A stretch of DNA of 64,000 bases, taken from NCBI GenBank assembly GCA_903918375.1, contig CAIXED010000008.1:206323-270322 (forward strand), given 5' to 3'. Shown piece by piece: positions 45,084 through 54,607 of the stretch (positions within the stretch are counted from its first letter, which is position 1; every line of letters begins with the position of its first letter). A model generated the notes under the pieces. That model was not told where the DNA came from. It did not search any database and saw only the letters and a program-made list of their open reading frames with translations. A program made the position numbers and the translations under genes. This DNA is from an uncultured Pseudomonadota bacterium. GTDB lineage: Bacteria; Pseudomonadota; Gammaproteobacteria; Methylococcales; Methylomonadaceae.

Positions 45084-45980
45084 TTAAACGCATAAAACTT
45101 CGGCCAACATCCGCTCAACCCCCAGATGCCAATCAGGTAACTGCAAACCAAACTGACTTTGCAATTTTTCTATATTCAAACGCGAGTTTAAAGGTCGTTG
45201 AGCCGGGGTAGGGTAGGCGCTGGTTGGAATGGCGGTGATAGCATTTTCTGCGGTTTTTAGCTCAATACCTCTGTGCCGCGCATAATTCAATACATAACCA
45301 GCATAGTCATACCAACTGGTTTCACCTGCAGCGGCTAAATGATATAGCCCAGATAATTCCGGTTGTTTCAATCCGCTTCTAATCGCATGAGCGGTGACAT
45401 CGGCTAATAATTCTGCGCTAGTTGGCGCGCCGATTTGGTCATTAATAACTGATAACTGATCGCGCTCTTTCGCCAGACGTAACATAGTTTTGGCAAAATT
45501 ATTGCCACGCGCGGCATAAACCCAGCTGGTGCGGAAAATTAAATGCAAACCTTCGGCGGCTTGAATCGCTTGTTCGCCAGCCAATTTGCTTTGGCCGTAA
45601 ACACTTAATGGCGCAACGGCATCGGTTTCTTGCCAAGCTTGAGAGCCGGAACCATTAAACACGTAGTCGGTTGAGTAATGCACTAACCAAGCACCGGTTT
45701 GTTTGGCGGCTTGGGCTAATGCTTCTGGGGCTTTGGCGTTGATGGTGTCAGCCAATTCGGTTTCAGTTTCGGCTTTATCGACGGCTGTGTAAGCCGCGGC
45801 GTTGACGATGACGGTGGGTTTTAATCTGTTAACCGTTTCTGCAACAGCTTCGGGTTGACTGAGATCGCCACAATAATCGGTGCTGTGGCGGTCTAAGGCA
45901 ATTAGTTCGCCCAGTGGTGCTAGGCTGCGTTGCAATTCCCAGCCTACTTGGCCGTTTTTGCCGAGTAATAAAATTTTCAT
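45084..45980 (-). CDS. rmlD: dTDP-4-dehydrorhamnose reductase RmlD
   Basis: 298-residue SDR that makes dTDP-L-rhamnose by NADPH reduction. Motifs: LLGKNGQVGWEL (nucleotide loop, residues 4-15), NAAAYTAVDKAE, HYSTDYVFNG and YGQSKLAGE (Tyr-x3-Lys). Its ATG lies directly after the rmlB stop, so the pair is co-transcribed. The usual neighbours rmlA and rmlC are absent from the window. Confidence 0.92.
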   Translation of the reverse strand: MKILLLGKNGQVGWELQRSLAPLGELIALDRHSTDYCGDLSQPEAVAETVNRLKPTVIVNAAAYTAVDKAETETELADTINAKAPEALAQAAKQTGAWLVHYSTDYVFNGSGSQAWQETDAVAPLSVYGQSKLAGEQAIQAAEGLHLIFRTSWVYAARGNNFAKTMLRLAKERDQLSVINDQIGAPTSAELLADVTAHAIRSGLKQPELSGLYHLAAAGETSWYDYAGYVLNYARHRGIELKTAENAITAIPTSAYPTPAQRPLNSRLNIEKLQSQFGLQLPDWHLGVERMLAEVLCV

Positions 45981-47048
45981 TTAGTTTCTGGCTGCGTAGT
46001 TGGTGTCTAACCAAGATTGATAATCACCAGACAGGACATTGCTGACCCACGCTTGATTATCCAAATACCATTGCACGGTTTTTTGAATCCCCGTTTCAAA
46101 AGTTTCAGCGGGTTTCCAGCCTAATTGTTGTTCGAGTTTACGAGCATCAATCGCATAGCGGCGGTCGTGACCTGGGCGGTCGGTGACGTAGGTGATTTGC
46201 TCGGCGTAAGATTTACCGTCAGTTCGTGGTTGCAGTTGATCAAGAATGCTGCACAAGGTATGCACGACATCCAGATTAGGTTTTTCATTCCAGCCGCCAA
46301 CGTTATAAACCTCGCCCACTTGTCCCGATTCCAACACTCGACGAATCGCGCTGCAATGGTCTTTGACATACAGCCAATCACGGATTTGCTGGCCATCACC
46401 GTAAATTGGTAACGCTTTGCCAGCCAAAGCATTTTGAATGCAGAGCGGAATTAGTTTTTCAGGGAAGTGATAAGGCCCGTAGTTATTCGAGCAGTTGGTG
46501 GTTAAAACCGGCAAGCCGTAGGTGTGATGATAAGCGCGAACTAAATGATCACTGGCGGCTTTACTAGCCGAGTAGGGGCTATTAGGTTGATATTGGTTGT
46601 CTTCGGCAAACGGCGGATCGGTTTTATCCAAGGAGCCATAGACTTCATCGGTGGATACATGCAGTAAACGGAAGGCTGATTTTGCTTCGGCATCCAAGTC
46701 ATTCCAATAATGGCGAATGGCTTCTAATAAGCGAAAACTGCCGACAATATTGGTTTGAATAAAATCTTCAGGACCATGAATCGAGCGATCAACATGGGAT
46801 TCGGCAGCGAAATTAATCACGGCGCGAATTTGATGAGTTTTCAGTAGATTGGATAGTAAATCGTAATCAGCAATATCGCCTTTGACGAAAATATGACGTG
46901 GATCGTCTTTGAGGCTGGCGAGGTTTTGTAGATTGCCTGCATAAGTGAGTTTATCGAGATTAACAACCGCTTCGTCGTGTTGTTGTAGCCAATCTAAAAC
47001 AAAATTACTGCCGATAAAGCCTGCACCGCCGGTTACTAAGATAGTCAT
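45981..47048 (-). CDS. rmlB: dTDP-glucose 4,6-dehydratase RmlB
   Basis: 355-residue SDR producing dTDP-4-keto-6-deoxyglucose. Motifs: [10 protein letters not shown] (7-16), [11 protein letters not shown] and YSASKAASD, and the ESHVDRSI and [15 protein letters not shown] stretches. ATG 47048 gives the normal N-terminus; the frame extends 54 nt further upstream but those codons are unlike RmlB. Its product can feed RmlD and also the WecE-like aminotransferase at 25.8 kb. Confidence 0.94.
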   Translation of the reverse strand: MTILVTGGAGFIGSNFVLDWLQQHDEAVVNLDKLTYAGNLQNLASLKDDPRHIFVKGDIADYDLLSNLLKTHQIRAVINFAAESHVDRSIHGPEDFIQTNIVGSFRLLEAIRHYWNDLDAEAKSAFRLLHVSTDEVYGSLDKTDPPFAEDNQYQPNSPYSASKAASDHLVRAYHHTYGLPVLTTNCSNNYGPYHFPEKLIPLCIQNALAGKALPIYGDGQQIRDWLYVKDHCSAIRRVLESGQVGEVYNVGGWNEKPNLDVVHTLCSILDQLQPRTDGKSYAEQITYVTDRPGHDRRYAIDARKLEQQLGWKPAETFETGIQKTVQWYLDNQAWVSNVLSGDYQSWLDTNYAARN

Positions 47049-47078
47049 ATGTTTTAAGAAATTTAAAAAGATTAAATT

Positions 47079-47109
47079 GTAGGGTAGATAAGCGTAGCGC
47101 ATCCACCAA
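47079..47109. repeat. Dispersed palindromic element (REP-like)
   Basis: Imperfect palindrome with GGGTAGAT and ATCCACC arms around GCGTAGCGC. From memory, near-identical GGGTGGATaaGCGtaGCGCATCCACC elements are scattered between genes in many gammaproteobacteria. It lies directly upstream of rmlB; role unknown. Confidence 0.6.
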
Positions 47110-47169
47110 TGGCTTTAAATTTATGGTAGCTGATTATTTCGGAACTACCTCATCAAAAATGTTTAACGA

Positions 47170-47385
47170 TTAGAAAAACTGTTTTGCAAAGTTAGCGATA
47201 GCAATCGCGAGTGATACCCCTAGCATCCATTTCACTAAGGCTAATGCACCCATAACGGTATTTAGCTGACCAGCTAAGCGAAGTTCTATTCGTTCTAAAT
47301 CATTTTTTGTTGCTAATTCGGCTTCGCTACTCGCATCTTGATAAGCTTCGGTCATTGCTGTTGTTTGTTCACCAAATTTCAACAT
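47170..47385 (-). CDS. Small DUF1640-like coiled-coil/TM protein
   Basis: 71-residue protein: a charged N-terminal half (SEAELATKNDLERIELRL) and one C-terminal helix (VKWMLGVSLAIAIANFAKQF). The build is that of bacterial DUF1640 proteins, of unknown function. ATG 47385 is preferred because AAGG lies 5 nt before it; a GTG at 47400 is also open. A second small protein of this type is at 58.1-58.3 kb. It is flanked by repeats on both sides. Confidence 0.55.
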   Translation of the reverse strand: MLKFGEQTTAMTEAYQDASSEAELATKNDLERIELRLAGQLNTVMGALALVKWMLGVSLAIAIANFAKQFF

Positions 47386-47464
47386 AACCACCTTACTCAC
47401 AAAAAGCGTAAGTAGTTAAACAAAACTAAACAGGCGAAGCCATAAAGCTTGCTTACACCTCAAG

Positions 47465-47564
47465 CCGTTCGTGCTGAGCTTGTCGAAGCATGAGCGGTGA
47501 TGGTTGGCGATGACCTCGGCTATCCCGTTCATCCTTCGACAGGCTCAGGACGAACGGGATAGCC
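47465..47564. repeat. Inverted pair of REP-like palindromes
   Basis: Two related elements in opposite orientation. The first (47465-47497) begins CCGTTCGTGCTGAGCTTG; the second (47518-47564) has perfect 13-bp arms (47518-47530 and 47552-47564) around TTCGACAGGCTCAGG. Each matches the reverse complement of the other over most of its length. Such TCGACAGGCTCAG elements are known as dispersed intergenic repeats in proteobacteria. They fill most of the 47.4-47.63 kb gap. Confidence 0.8.
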
Positions 47565-47630
47565 TTAACTTGCTTGCCAGACTATCAAGATTTTATTTGC
47601 GTAATTGCCGATATACTTTTGTTGTAGTGC

Positions 47631-48059
47631 TTAATGACTAGCAAAAACCTCAAACTTGCCTTCTTTATCAAACGAAACCACTTTATACGGATCAGCCTGA
47701 CCACCCATTTCCATGCCCGGGCTACCCATTGGCATTCCTGGCGCAGCGATGCCGGCTACTTTGCTTTTATTATCCAGCATCTTGCTAATATCGCCAGCCG
47801 GTACATGGCCTTCTACCACATAACCATCAACAATCGCGGTGTGGCAAGAAGCGAGTTTGTCGGGCAAACCGTGTTTTTCTTTAATCGCTTGCATGTCATC
47901 GCTGACAATATCTTTAACTTTAAAACCGTTTTGCTTAACGTGTTCTATCCATTTGCCACAGCAGCCGCAAGTTGGACTGCGATAAACCGTCATTTCGGTG
48001 TCAGCCGCGATGGCGTTTAAGCTTAAACCGCTTAGCAATAAAATCATCAAATTACGCAT
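47631..48059 (-). CDS. DUF411 periplasmic metal-binding protein
   Basis: 142-residue DUF411 protein with a signal peptide (about 1-19) and a CGCC motif (31-34) that resembles thiol-based metal sites. A His-Gly and a Met/Gly-rich tail (GMPMGSPGMEMG) also fit copper or other soft-metal binding. DUF411 proteins are often linked to copper handling. ATG 48059 has AGAGGA 5 nt upstream and gives a clean signal peptide; the longer frame has none. Confidence 0.78.
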   Translation of the reverse strand: MRNLMILLLSGLSLNAIAADTEMTVYRSPTCGCCGKWIEHVKQNGFKVKDIVSDDMQAIKEKHGLPDKLASCHTAIVDGYVVEGHVPAGDISKMLDNKSKVAGIAAPGMPMGSPGMEMGGQADPYKVVSFDKEGKFEVFASH

Positions 48060-48069
48060 AAATTCCTCT

Positions 48070-48489
48070 CTATTCGCCGTTAAGGGTAACAATAATGGTG
48101 CGTGAGTCGGCATGATTGCGATGTTCGCACAGGTAAATGCCTTGCCAAGTGCCTAAAGCCAATTGACCTTGGCGAATCGGGATGGTCAGCGAATTGCCGA
48201 TAATCACCGATTTGATATGAGCAGGCATATCATCCGAACCTTCGAGCGTGTGCCGATAATACGGTTCATTTTCAGCGACTGCGCGGGAAAAATAGCGTTC
48301 CAAATCACCGCGAACATCAGCATCGGCATTTTCGTTAAGCGCTAATGAAGCTGATGTGTGTTGCAAGAAAATATGCGCCAAGCCGATTTTAAAGTGTTTT
48401 AGTTCCGGCAATTGGCTGATAATCTCGCGGCTGACTAAATGAAAGCCGCGCGGTTTAGCGGTCAGTTGTAACGCGCTTTGAATCCACAT
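48070..48489 (-). CDS. yjbQ: YjbQ/UPF0047 family protein
   Basis: 139-residue protein of the YjbQ (UPF0047) family with the conserved IFLQHTSASLALNENAD and GTWQGIYLCEHRNH segments. Some members show thiamine phosphate synthase activity as a secondary function; the main role is unclear. Its ATG overlaps the hemE stop by 1 nt (TAATG), so it belongs to the aroK-aroB-hemE transcript. Confidence 0.85.
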   Translation of the reverse strand: MWIQSALQLTAKPRGFHLVSREIISQLPELKHFKIGLAHIFLQHTSASLALNENADADVRGDLERYFSRAVAENEPYYRHTLEGSDDMPAHIKSVIIGNSLTIPIRQGQLALGTWQGIYLCEHRNHADSRTIIVTLNGE

Positions 48490-49559
48490 TAGCCAGCTGT
48501 GTGATATTGCGGGCTTAATTCATGCACGGCATCCACCATCGCTTTAACGTGTTCTGGATTAATATCCGGCAAAATCCCGTGACCAAGATTGAACACATGG
48601 CCGGAACCTTGTCCATAGCTGTGTAAAATCTTGCCGACTTTTTCGCGAATCACTTCGGGTTTGGCGTACAAAGTGATGGGGTCCATATTGCCTTGTAAAG
48701 CCACTTGGTTACCCACTCTGGATCGTGCTTGGGCAATGTCAGTTTGCCAATCTAAACCTAAACCATCGTAACCAATATTCGCCATCGACTCTAACCACAA
48801 GCCGCCGCCTTTGGTGAACAAAATCGCTGGGATTTTTTGACCATCGCGTTCTAGTTTGAGCAAATCTTTGACTTGTTTGGCGTAGCGCAATGAAAATTCT
48901 AAATAATCATCGTGGCTGAGCATCCCGCCCCAAGTATCAAACACCATCACCGCATCAGCTCCAGCAGCAATTTGCGCGTTCAAATACGCAGCTACCGATT
49001 GCGCTAATTTATCCAGCATTTGGTGCATCAATTGCGGTTGTTCAAACATCAAACTTTTGACTTTTTGAAAGCTTTTGCTGCTTTTGCCTTCTACCATATA
49101 AGTGGCTAAAGTCCACGGACTGCCGGAAAAACCAATCAACGGCACCCGACCTTGTAAATTAGTTTTGATTAAACGCACCGCATCAATCACATAACGCAAT
49201 TCGCTTTCTGGATCGGGAATGGGTAGTTGTTTAATGTCTTCGGCGGTTCTGATTGGCTTGGCAAATTGTGGACCTTCACCTTCGGCAAATGACAAGCCCA
49301 AGCCCATCGCATCGGGAATGGTCAGAATGTCAGAAAACAAAATCGCCGCATCAAAAGCAAAGCGCTCTAAAGGTTGCAAAGTCACTTCGCAAGCCAGTTC
49401 AGGATTGGTGCAAAGCTGCATAAAGCTACCGGCTTTGCTACGAACCGCACGGTATTCAGGCAGATAGCGTCCAGCTTGGCGCATCATCCAGACCGGCGTG
49501 CGCTCGACGTCTTGTTTTAACAGGGCGCGGATAAATAAATCGTTTTTTAATGAAGTCAT
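48489..49559 (-). CDS. hemE: Uroporphyrinogen decarboxylase
   Basis: 356-residue heme-synthesis enzyme that decarboxylates uroporphyrinogen III to coproporphyrinogen III. The N-terminal [16 protein letters not shown] and [16 protein letters not shown] motifs are diagnostic, and length is normal. It overlaps aroB by 4 nt and yjbQ by 1 nt. Soluble cytosolic dimer. Confidence 0.95.
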   Translation of the reverse strand: MTSLKNDLFIRALLKQDVERTPVWMMRQAGRYLPEYRAVRSKAGSFMQLCTNPELACEVTLQPLERFAFDAAILFSDILTIPDAMGLGLSFAEGEGPQFAKPIRTAEDIKQLPIPDPESELRYVIDAVRLIKTNLQGRVPLIGFSGSPWTLATYMVEGKSSKSFQKVKSLMFEQPQLMHQMLDKLAQSVAAYLNAQIAAGADAVMVFDTWGGMLSHDDYLEFSLRYAKQVKDLLKLERDGQKIPAILFTKGGGLWLESMANIGYDGLGLDWQTDIAQARSRVGNQVALQGNMDPITLYAKPEVIREKVGKILHSYGQGSGHVFNLGHGILPDINPEHVKAMVDAVHELSPQYHTAG

Positions 49560-50647
49560 GCGTTTGCTTTTGAGTAGTTGTTCAGCGTGTCTTGTAGTTG
49601 CGCCAGTTCGACGTTAACCGGTAATGAAGCTTTGCCAATTGCTTCCAATAAAATCACTCGGATTTTGCCATCGACATTTTTCTTGTCCACAGCCATTAAA
49701 TCCACATATTGTTCGGTGCTCATTTCGGCAGGTGGTGTGACCGGTAAGTTGGCGGCTTGGAAAATTTTGATGACGCGTTCAACATTAGCAGCGTTCAACC
49801 AACCTAATCGTTGCGATAAATCCGCCGCAAAGCAAGTGCCAATCGCCACCGCTTCACCGTGTAAATAATGGCCGTAACCGCTGCCGGTTTCGATGGCGTG
49901 CCCGAAAGTGTGGCCTAGATTTAAAGTGGCGCGAACTCCCGATTCAAATTCATCTTCGCCAACCACTTCGGCTTTATTAATGCACGAGCGTTCAATCGCG
50001 TAAGCCAAAGCGGCTTTATCACGAGCCAGCAAGCGTGGCATATTAGCTTCTAGCCAGTCTAAAAATTCAGCATCGCGAATCAGGCCGTATTTAATCACTT
50101 CCGCTAAACCTGCAGCTAATTGGCGGTCGTCTAAAGTGTCTAAAACATCCGCATCAGCAATTACGCATTGTGGTTGGTAAAAAGCGCCAATCATGTTTTT
50201 ACCGAGCGGGTGATTAACGCCGGTTTTGCCACCGACTGATGAATCCACTTGAGCCAGTAAGGTAGTCGGGATTTGGATAAAGACGATGCCGCGTTGATAA
50301 CACGCTGCCGCAAATCCGCCCATATCACCAATCACGCCGCCGCCAAGCGCGATTAAGGTCGCGTTACGGCTAAATTTTTTCGCTAATAGCTGATCAAAGA
50401 TTTTTTCTAAATGCGCCAAGTTTTTGTATTGCTCGCCATCGGGCAAAATCACTGTTTCTACTTGATACTCGCCAAGTGCGGCTTGCAAGCTTGGTAAATA
50501 CAGCGGGGCAATGGTTTCATTACTGACAATCAGCACTTGTTTCGAGCGAATATGCTGGCGCAATAATTCTGGCTGATTAAGCAAGCCTGAGCCGATATAA
50601 ATCGGGTAGCTGCGGTTTTGATCTAATTCAACGTGCAATACTTTCAT
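49556..50647 (-). CDS. aroB: 3-dehydroquinate synthase
   Basis: 363-residue shikimate-pathway enzyme converting DAHP to 3-dehydroquinate with NAD and Zn. Visible landmarks are [40 protein letters not shown] and [18 protein letters not shown], which contain the NAD loop and metal histidines. It starts within the aroK stop region (4-nt overlap) and overlaps hemE by 4 nt. Confidence 0.95.
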   Translation of the reverse strand: MKVLHVELDQNRSYPIYIGSGLLNQPELLRQHIRSKQVLIVSNETIAPLYLPSLQAALGEYQVETVILPDGEQYKNLAHLEKIFDQLLAKKFSRNATLIALGGGVIGDMGGFAAACYQRGIVFIQIPTTLLAQVDSSVGGKTGVNHPLGKNMIGAFYQPQCVIADADVLDTLDDRQLAAGLAEVIKYGLIRDAEFLDWLEANMPRLLARDKAALAYAIERSCINKAEVVGEDEFESGVRATLNLGHTFGHAIETGSGYGHYLHGEAVAIGTCFAADLSQRLGWLNAANVERVIKIFQAANLPVTPPAEMSTEQYVDLMAVDKKNVDGKIRVILLEAIGKASLPVNVELAQLQDTLNNYSKANA

Positions 50648-51174
50648 TGGTTTTCTAGCGCAGCCTGATATTGCTGCAAAATGGATTTAACGACAGTTTT
50701 GGTAGGAATCGAGCCGGAGTCAATTTTAAAATCGGCACATTCTTGGTAAAGCGGTTCACGTTGCGCCAACAGGGTTTGCAAACGTTGTCTGGGGTTATCG
50801 GTGCGTAATAGTGGACGCTGGGTATCGTGACGAGTGCGGTAGAGAATTTTGTCGATGGAACAATGCAGATACACCACAAAACCGCTGTTTTTTAAGGCTT
50901 CGCGGTTTTCGGTTTTAATAATCGAACCGCCACCGGTGGCCATCACAATCTCTGACATTTCGGTCAGTTCTTTAATCACTTCTTGCTCGCGATCCCGAAA
51001 ACCGTCTTCACCTTCGTGAAAAAAAATGGTGGGAATATCAACGCCGGTTAAGTCTTCAATCACCTTGTCACTATCGTAAAAGGGTCTTTGCAAAGCCTTA
51101 GCCAACTGTTTGCCTATGGTAGTTTTGCCAACGCCCATCAAGCCGATAAGGTAAATATTCTCCAGTTTTTTCAT
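50644..51174 (-). CDS. aroK: Shikimate kinase
   Basis: 176-residue P-loop kinase that phosphorylates shikimate. Walker [26 protein letters not shown] with the substrate-binding Asp, FRDREQEVI, and GGGSI with the Gly-Gly-Gly motif are all present. It heads the aroK-aroB-hemE-yjbQ-DUF411 series. The pil genes that often precede aroK in this phylum are not here. Confidence 0.94.
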   Translation of the reverse strand: MKKLENIYLIGLMGVGKTTIGKQLAKALQRPFYDSDKVIEDLTGVDIPTIFFHEGEDGFRDREQEVIKELTEMSEIVMATGGGSIIKTENREALKNSGFVVYLHCSIDKILYRTRHDTQRPLLRTDNPRQRLQTLLAQREPLYQECADFKIDSGSIPTKTVVKSILQQYQAALENQ

Positions 51175-51277
51175 AACAATCGGCGATTCTAGCGCATTAA
51201 AAGTCCGGCATTATGCCCACTTTTAAGCGCTAGTGAAATTTTATCTGGTCTAAAAGCCGACAAAATCGGGTTGGGTT

Positions 51278-52006
51278 TTAAGCAAATTGCGCGGCAATTT
51301 GGCTTTGGATTTTTTCAGCCATGGCTTTGCGATCAGCCGCATCGCGAATTGGGCGACCGACCACTATGTAATCAGCACCGTTTTGAATCGCTTGCTCGAC
51401 GCTAACCGCTCGTTTTTGGTCGTCATCTTCGCGGTTATCGACTGGTCTGATGCCTGGGGTGATGACTAATAAGCGCTCGCCTAATTGTTCCCGAATCATT
51501 GCCACTTCTAAACCGGATGAAACTATGCCATCACAGCCGATTTGTAGAGCGCGTTTGGCGCGTGACAATACCAATTCTTTCACATCGCATTGAAAGCCTA
51601 AGTCATCCAAATCGCCACGGTCTAAGCTGGTTAAGGCTGTGACCGCCAATACTTTTAAATCACCTTTAGCTGCCGCTGCGGCTTCCATGATGGAATCGTT
51701 ACCGTGAATGGTGGCTAAATCAACGCCTTTGCTACTTAGGGCTTTGATTGCGCGACCGACGGTGGCGGGAATATCGAAAAATTTAAGATCGACAAAGACT
51801 TTTTTATCGCGCTGTTTCAGCCATTCAATAAAGCCAAAATAATCACCCGACATGAAAATTTCCATGCCGACTTTATAAAAAATCACCGCATCACCCAGTT
51901 CTTCGACCAAGGCTTTGGCTTCGTCAATGCTGGAAACATCCAGCGCCATGATTAAACGCTCGCGGCTAGGAATGGCTTTAGTGGAGATAAAGGTTGGATT
52001 TGTCAT
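51278..52006 (-). CDS. pyrF: Orotidine 5'-phosphate decarboxylase
   Basis: 242-residue TIM-barrel enzyme of pyrimidine synthesis that decarboxylates OMP to UMP. ALDVSSIDEA, the catalytic DLKFFDIPATV, and TPGIRPVDN plus GRPIRDAAD phosphate-binding segments are present. A separate transcript from the aroK cluster: 103 nt lie between them. Confidence 0.94.
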   Translation of the reverse strand: MTNPTFISTKAIPSRERLIMALDVSSIDEAKALVEELGDAVIFYKVGMEIFMSGDYFGFIEWLKQRDKKVFVDLKFFDIPATVGRAIKALSSKGVDLATIHGNDSIMEAAAAAKGDLKVLAVTALTSLDRGDLDDLGFQCDVKELVLSRAKRALQIGCDGIVSSGLEVAMIREQLGERLLVITPGIRPVDNREDDDQKRAVSVEQAIQNGADYIVVGRPIRDAADRKAMAEKIQSQIAAQFA

Positions 52007-52056
52007 GCTGGGGTTCCGAAAATTGTATGTAAGTGAATTTTAGCTGATGTGTTTGT

Positions 52057-52611
52057 TTACCACATCAAATCATCAGGAATTTGATAATCCGCATATGGAT
52101 CGTCTTCGGCCAGAGTAGCTTGGCTGATTTGATTGAGAACTACCACTCGACTGCCATCTCGGTCTTGAATTTTACGGGCAATTTCAGCAGGGACAATTTC
52201 ATAACCACTATCCAAACCAATAATCCCCGCCCGACCATTAATTAAAGCCTCGCGAACTTTTTCGCTCACATAGACGGTTTTGACTTTGTTTTGGTGATTA
52301 AACTGATAAGCCAAGCCGTTGCTGTCTGGCTCAATTCGATTTAATTGGCTGATTTGCACAATCTGCGCCGCTAAAGCTTTTTGTGCTTCGGCTTGTTGTT
52401 TTAAGCGGTTTAATTCGCGGTCACGTTCTGCTTGTTGTTGACGCGCTTGTTCGGCGCTGAGTTTGATTTCATCAACAACTTCCACACCGTTATTGCGTTG
52501 GACTTTGGCTTGTTTGCGTTTTTCGGTTTTGACCTGTTTGGCTTTGGCGTCGCTGGCTAGGCCGGATTTTAGGAGTTGGTCTTGTAAAGATAAGGTGGGT
52601 GTTTTTTTCAT
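52057..52611 (-). CDS. DUF2058 (YaiL-like) nucleoprotein/polynucleotide-associated protein
   Basis: 184-residue DUF2058 protein. The N-terminus has TLSLQDQLLKSGL, followed by a Lys/Glu/Gln-rich coiled coil (about 25-95), and a C-terminal domain with GLDSGYEIVP. E. coli YaiL is the reference; the function is undefined. ATG 52611 is used since MKKTPTLSLQDQLL is the usual start; five more codons are open upstream. Confidence 0.8.
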   Translation of the reverse strand: MKKTPTLSLQDQLLKSGLASDAKAKQVKTEKRKQAKVQRNNGVEVVDEIKLSAEQARQQQAERDRELNRLKQQAEAQKALAAQIVQISQLNRIEPDSNGLAYQFNHQNKVKTVYVSEKVREALINGRAGIIGLDSGYEIVPAEIARKIQDRDGSRVVVLNQISQATLAEDDPYADYQIPDDLMW

Positions 52612-52747
52612 GGCGTATCGGATCAAATGTTTGCTTTGTGATGTCGAGTTACCAATGTATTAAACCATGACATTGCTAGAAAGCTGTTGAATCAAAATTT
52701 GCACAGTTAGCCAGACCAGACTAAGCTGGCGTTTTTGGGAGAAAATT

Positions 52748-52996
52748 ATGCAAACCGTCAATATGTTACAAGCGAAATCCTCGCTGTCTCGTCTAGTTGA
52801 TACGATTGAACAGGGTATTGAGCGTGAGATTGTGATTGCTCGAAATGGTCGGCCGGCGGCTAAGTTGGTGGCAATCGAAACGGCACCGGCAAAACAGCGC
52901 ATTGGTGTTGCAAAAGGTTTGTTCGAGGTGCCTGATAGCATTGATGAGCATAATGATGAAGTGGCGCAATTGTTTATTGGTAAGGTGCAATCTTGA
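52748..52996 (+). CDS. Phd/YefM-family antitoxin
   Basis: 82-residue protein starting MQTVNMLQAKSSLSRLVDTI with the EIVIARNGRPAAKLV strand of the Phd/YefM fold. The C-terminal tail is the usual toxin-binding region. A good GGGAGA ribosome site lies upstream. It overlaps the PIN toxin by 4 nt, the standard antitoxin-first layout, and probably represses its own promoter. Confidence 0.85.
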   Translation: MQTVNMLQAKSSLSRLVDTIEQGIEREIVIARNGRPAAKLVAIETAPAKQRIGVAKGLFEVPDSIDEHNDEVAQLFIGKVQS

Positions 52997-53379
52997 ATTT
53001 GTTATTGGACACGCATATTGCGCTGTGGGCGATTACCGATAGTCCAAAGCTGTCGCAAAAGGCCCGTGAATTAATTGAATCGCCTAAAACCACGATTTGG
53101 ATTAGCGTCGCTAGTTTCTGGGAAATTGCCATCAAGTATTCTCTGGGACGAGGTGATATGCCGATTTCTAGTCAGCAAGCAATGAGCTATTTTCGCGAAT
53201 CGGGGTATCGCTTTTTGGCCGTTGAAGCGGAACATGCGGTTGCTGTGGAAGAGTTGCCGACCCATCATCAGGATCCATTTGATCGCATTTTGGTTGCCCA
53301 AGCACTGGTCGAACCGATGCGGTTAATGACTCACGATAGTTTGGTGGCGCTTTATAGCGACACTATTATCAAAATTTAG
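52993..53379 (+). CDS. PIN-domain toxin (VapC-like)
   Basis: 128-residue PIN-domain protein, a predicted Mg-dependent ribonuclease toxin. Conserved acids are Asp6 (LLLDTHIALW), the Glu in FWEIAIK, and the Asp pair in HHQDPFDRILVAQA; THDS is the C-terminal motif. TTG start at 52993 overlaps the antitoxin stop, with AAGGTG 6 nt upstream. Converges with the following gene with 1 nt between them. Confidence 0.85.
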   Translation: MNLLLDTHIALWAITDSPKLSQKARELIESPKTTIWISVASFWEIAIKYSLGRGDMPISSQQAMSYFRESGYRFLAVEAEHAVAVEELPTHHQDPFDRILVAQALVEPMRLMTHDSLVALYSDTIIKI

Positions 53380-53380
53380 C

Positions 53381-54604
53381 TTAATGACCCAAAGCCTTTG
53401 CGGTTGCTTCCTGCCACCAAGTCAATGGTTTAGTCAGTGGAGTAGGGCAGCTGTCGTAGCCTTGGTATTCGATGTTTTCAAACACGTCTTGTTTTAGCCA
53501 TTGATAAGCTTCTGGTGCGCTTTGTTTTAGGCGTTCTGGAATCAAAATGTATTGGGCTAATAATTCCGCCAATTTTTCTTGAGTGTTGCCGTCATAGCGA
53601 CCTTCATTGACTTCCCAAAGTGCTTCAAAGGCTTCGAACCATTTTGATGGCCATAAAGCCAGTTTGGCGTCAGCGATCAGTTTGGCGGTTTCTTGGGCGT
53701 TGGAGATTTTTTTGTATTTATAGAAAAAGTACAAATCGTCTTCGCCATTCCAGAAATGGAAATTGTCGATGGTGTGGGCGATTTCGTGGACCACAATCGG
53801 CAGACGGAAATCGACTAAATACTGCAAATCAATATCGCGATAAGTGCGGCCTTCTTTGCCTTTATCAAAGGCTTTGATGGTAAATACAATCAGGTTTTGA
53901 CCGCTGAAAACTTGGGCGACGGTTTTGGAGCGAAAGCCATGGCCGGGGACTAACGTCAGCGGGTGAGTGTGGTCTTGCCAGATGCTGGTTTTATAGTCGT
54001 CGGGAAAGGCGTCGAGAATTAAAGCCTGCATCGCGCTGGGTTTGTCGGCGATTTCCTGTTCTAGCTTGTCATTGGGTTTGGCTTTGCTGATTCGCTGGCG
54101 CAAAAAGGCCGGAATTTTACGCACCGCTTTTTCAAAGATCCGGACATGGTCGGCTTTGAAATACGGCAGATTGTAGTCGTCGCTTTGCTTCACCACGGTT
54201 TTGGTATCGTAAAACAAGGCTAATGCCCGTTTAGCAGCATCTTGGTCGCTCCAATAATGTTCGAGTAAACATAAATCGGGCGAGGTGTTGTTGATACAGT
54301 CTTCGCGGTAATCCGCTAAATCGTCGAGATGGTCGGGATTTTTATGATCGGTTAACACCGCTACCGCTTGCTGGCGCAGGTTTGGGTGTTGGTGTTCGTA
54401 AAACTGGATGGCTTTATCGAGTTGTTCGCTGGGCAAATATTGCTGTTCGCTGGTGGCGCACAGTAATTGATTGTCTTGCGATAGGCTAAAAAACCGATTT
54501 TGAAACAGTGGTTCCGGTTTGTTTTCTGCGCTAACTAATAGCGGAAAAGCCAGCAACAGCCACGTTAAACGTCGCTGTTGGTTGTCTGTGAAAAGCTGAA
54601 ACAA
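53381..54604 (-). CDS. Exported HExxH putative metallopeptidase
   Basis: 407-residue protein with a signal peptide (about 1-27) and a zinc-peptidase HExxH motif (His273, Glu274, His277, in VVHEIAHTID). Glu347 in KLAELLAQYIL is a plausible third metal ligand, at gluzincin-like distance. I recognise no named family. The TTG start lies 3 nt after the bamD stop, so the two genes share a transcript. Function could relate to the outer membrane or its proteins; this is inferred from position only. Confidence 0.55.
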   Translation of the reverse strand: MFQLFTDNQQRRLTWLLLAFPLLVSAENKPEPLFQNRFFSLSQDNQLLCATSEQQYLPSEQLDKAIQFYEHQHPNLRQQAVAVLTDHKNPDHLDDLADYREDCINNTSPDLCLLEHYWSDQDAAKRALALFYDTKTVVKQSDDYNLPYFKADHVRIFEKAVRKIPAFLRQRISKAKPNDKLEQEIADKPSAMQALILDAFPDDYKTSIWQDHTHPLTLVPGHGFRSKTVAQVFSGQNLIVFTIKAFDKGKEGRTYRDIDLQYLVDFRLPIVVHEIAHTIDNFHFWNGEDDLYFFYKYKKISNAQETAKLIADAKLALWPSKWFEAFEALWEVNEGRYDGNTQEKLAELLAQYILIPERLKQSAPEAYQWLKQDVFENIEYQGYDSCPTPLTKPLTWWQEATAKALGH

Positions 54605-54607
54605 GGC

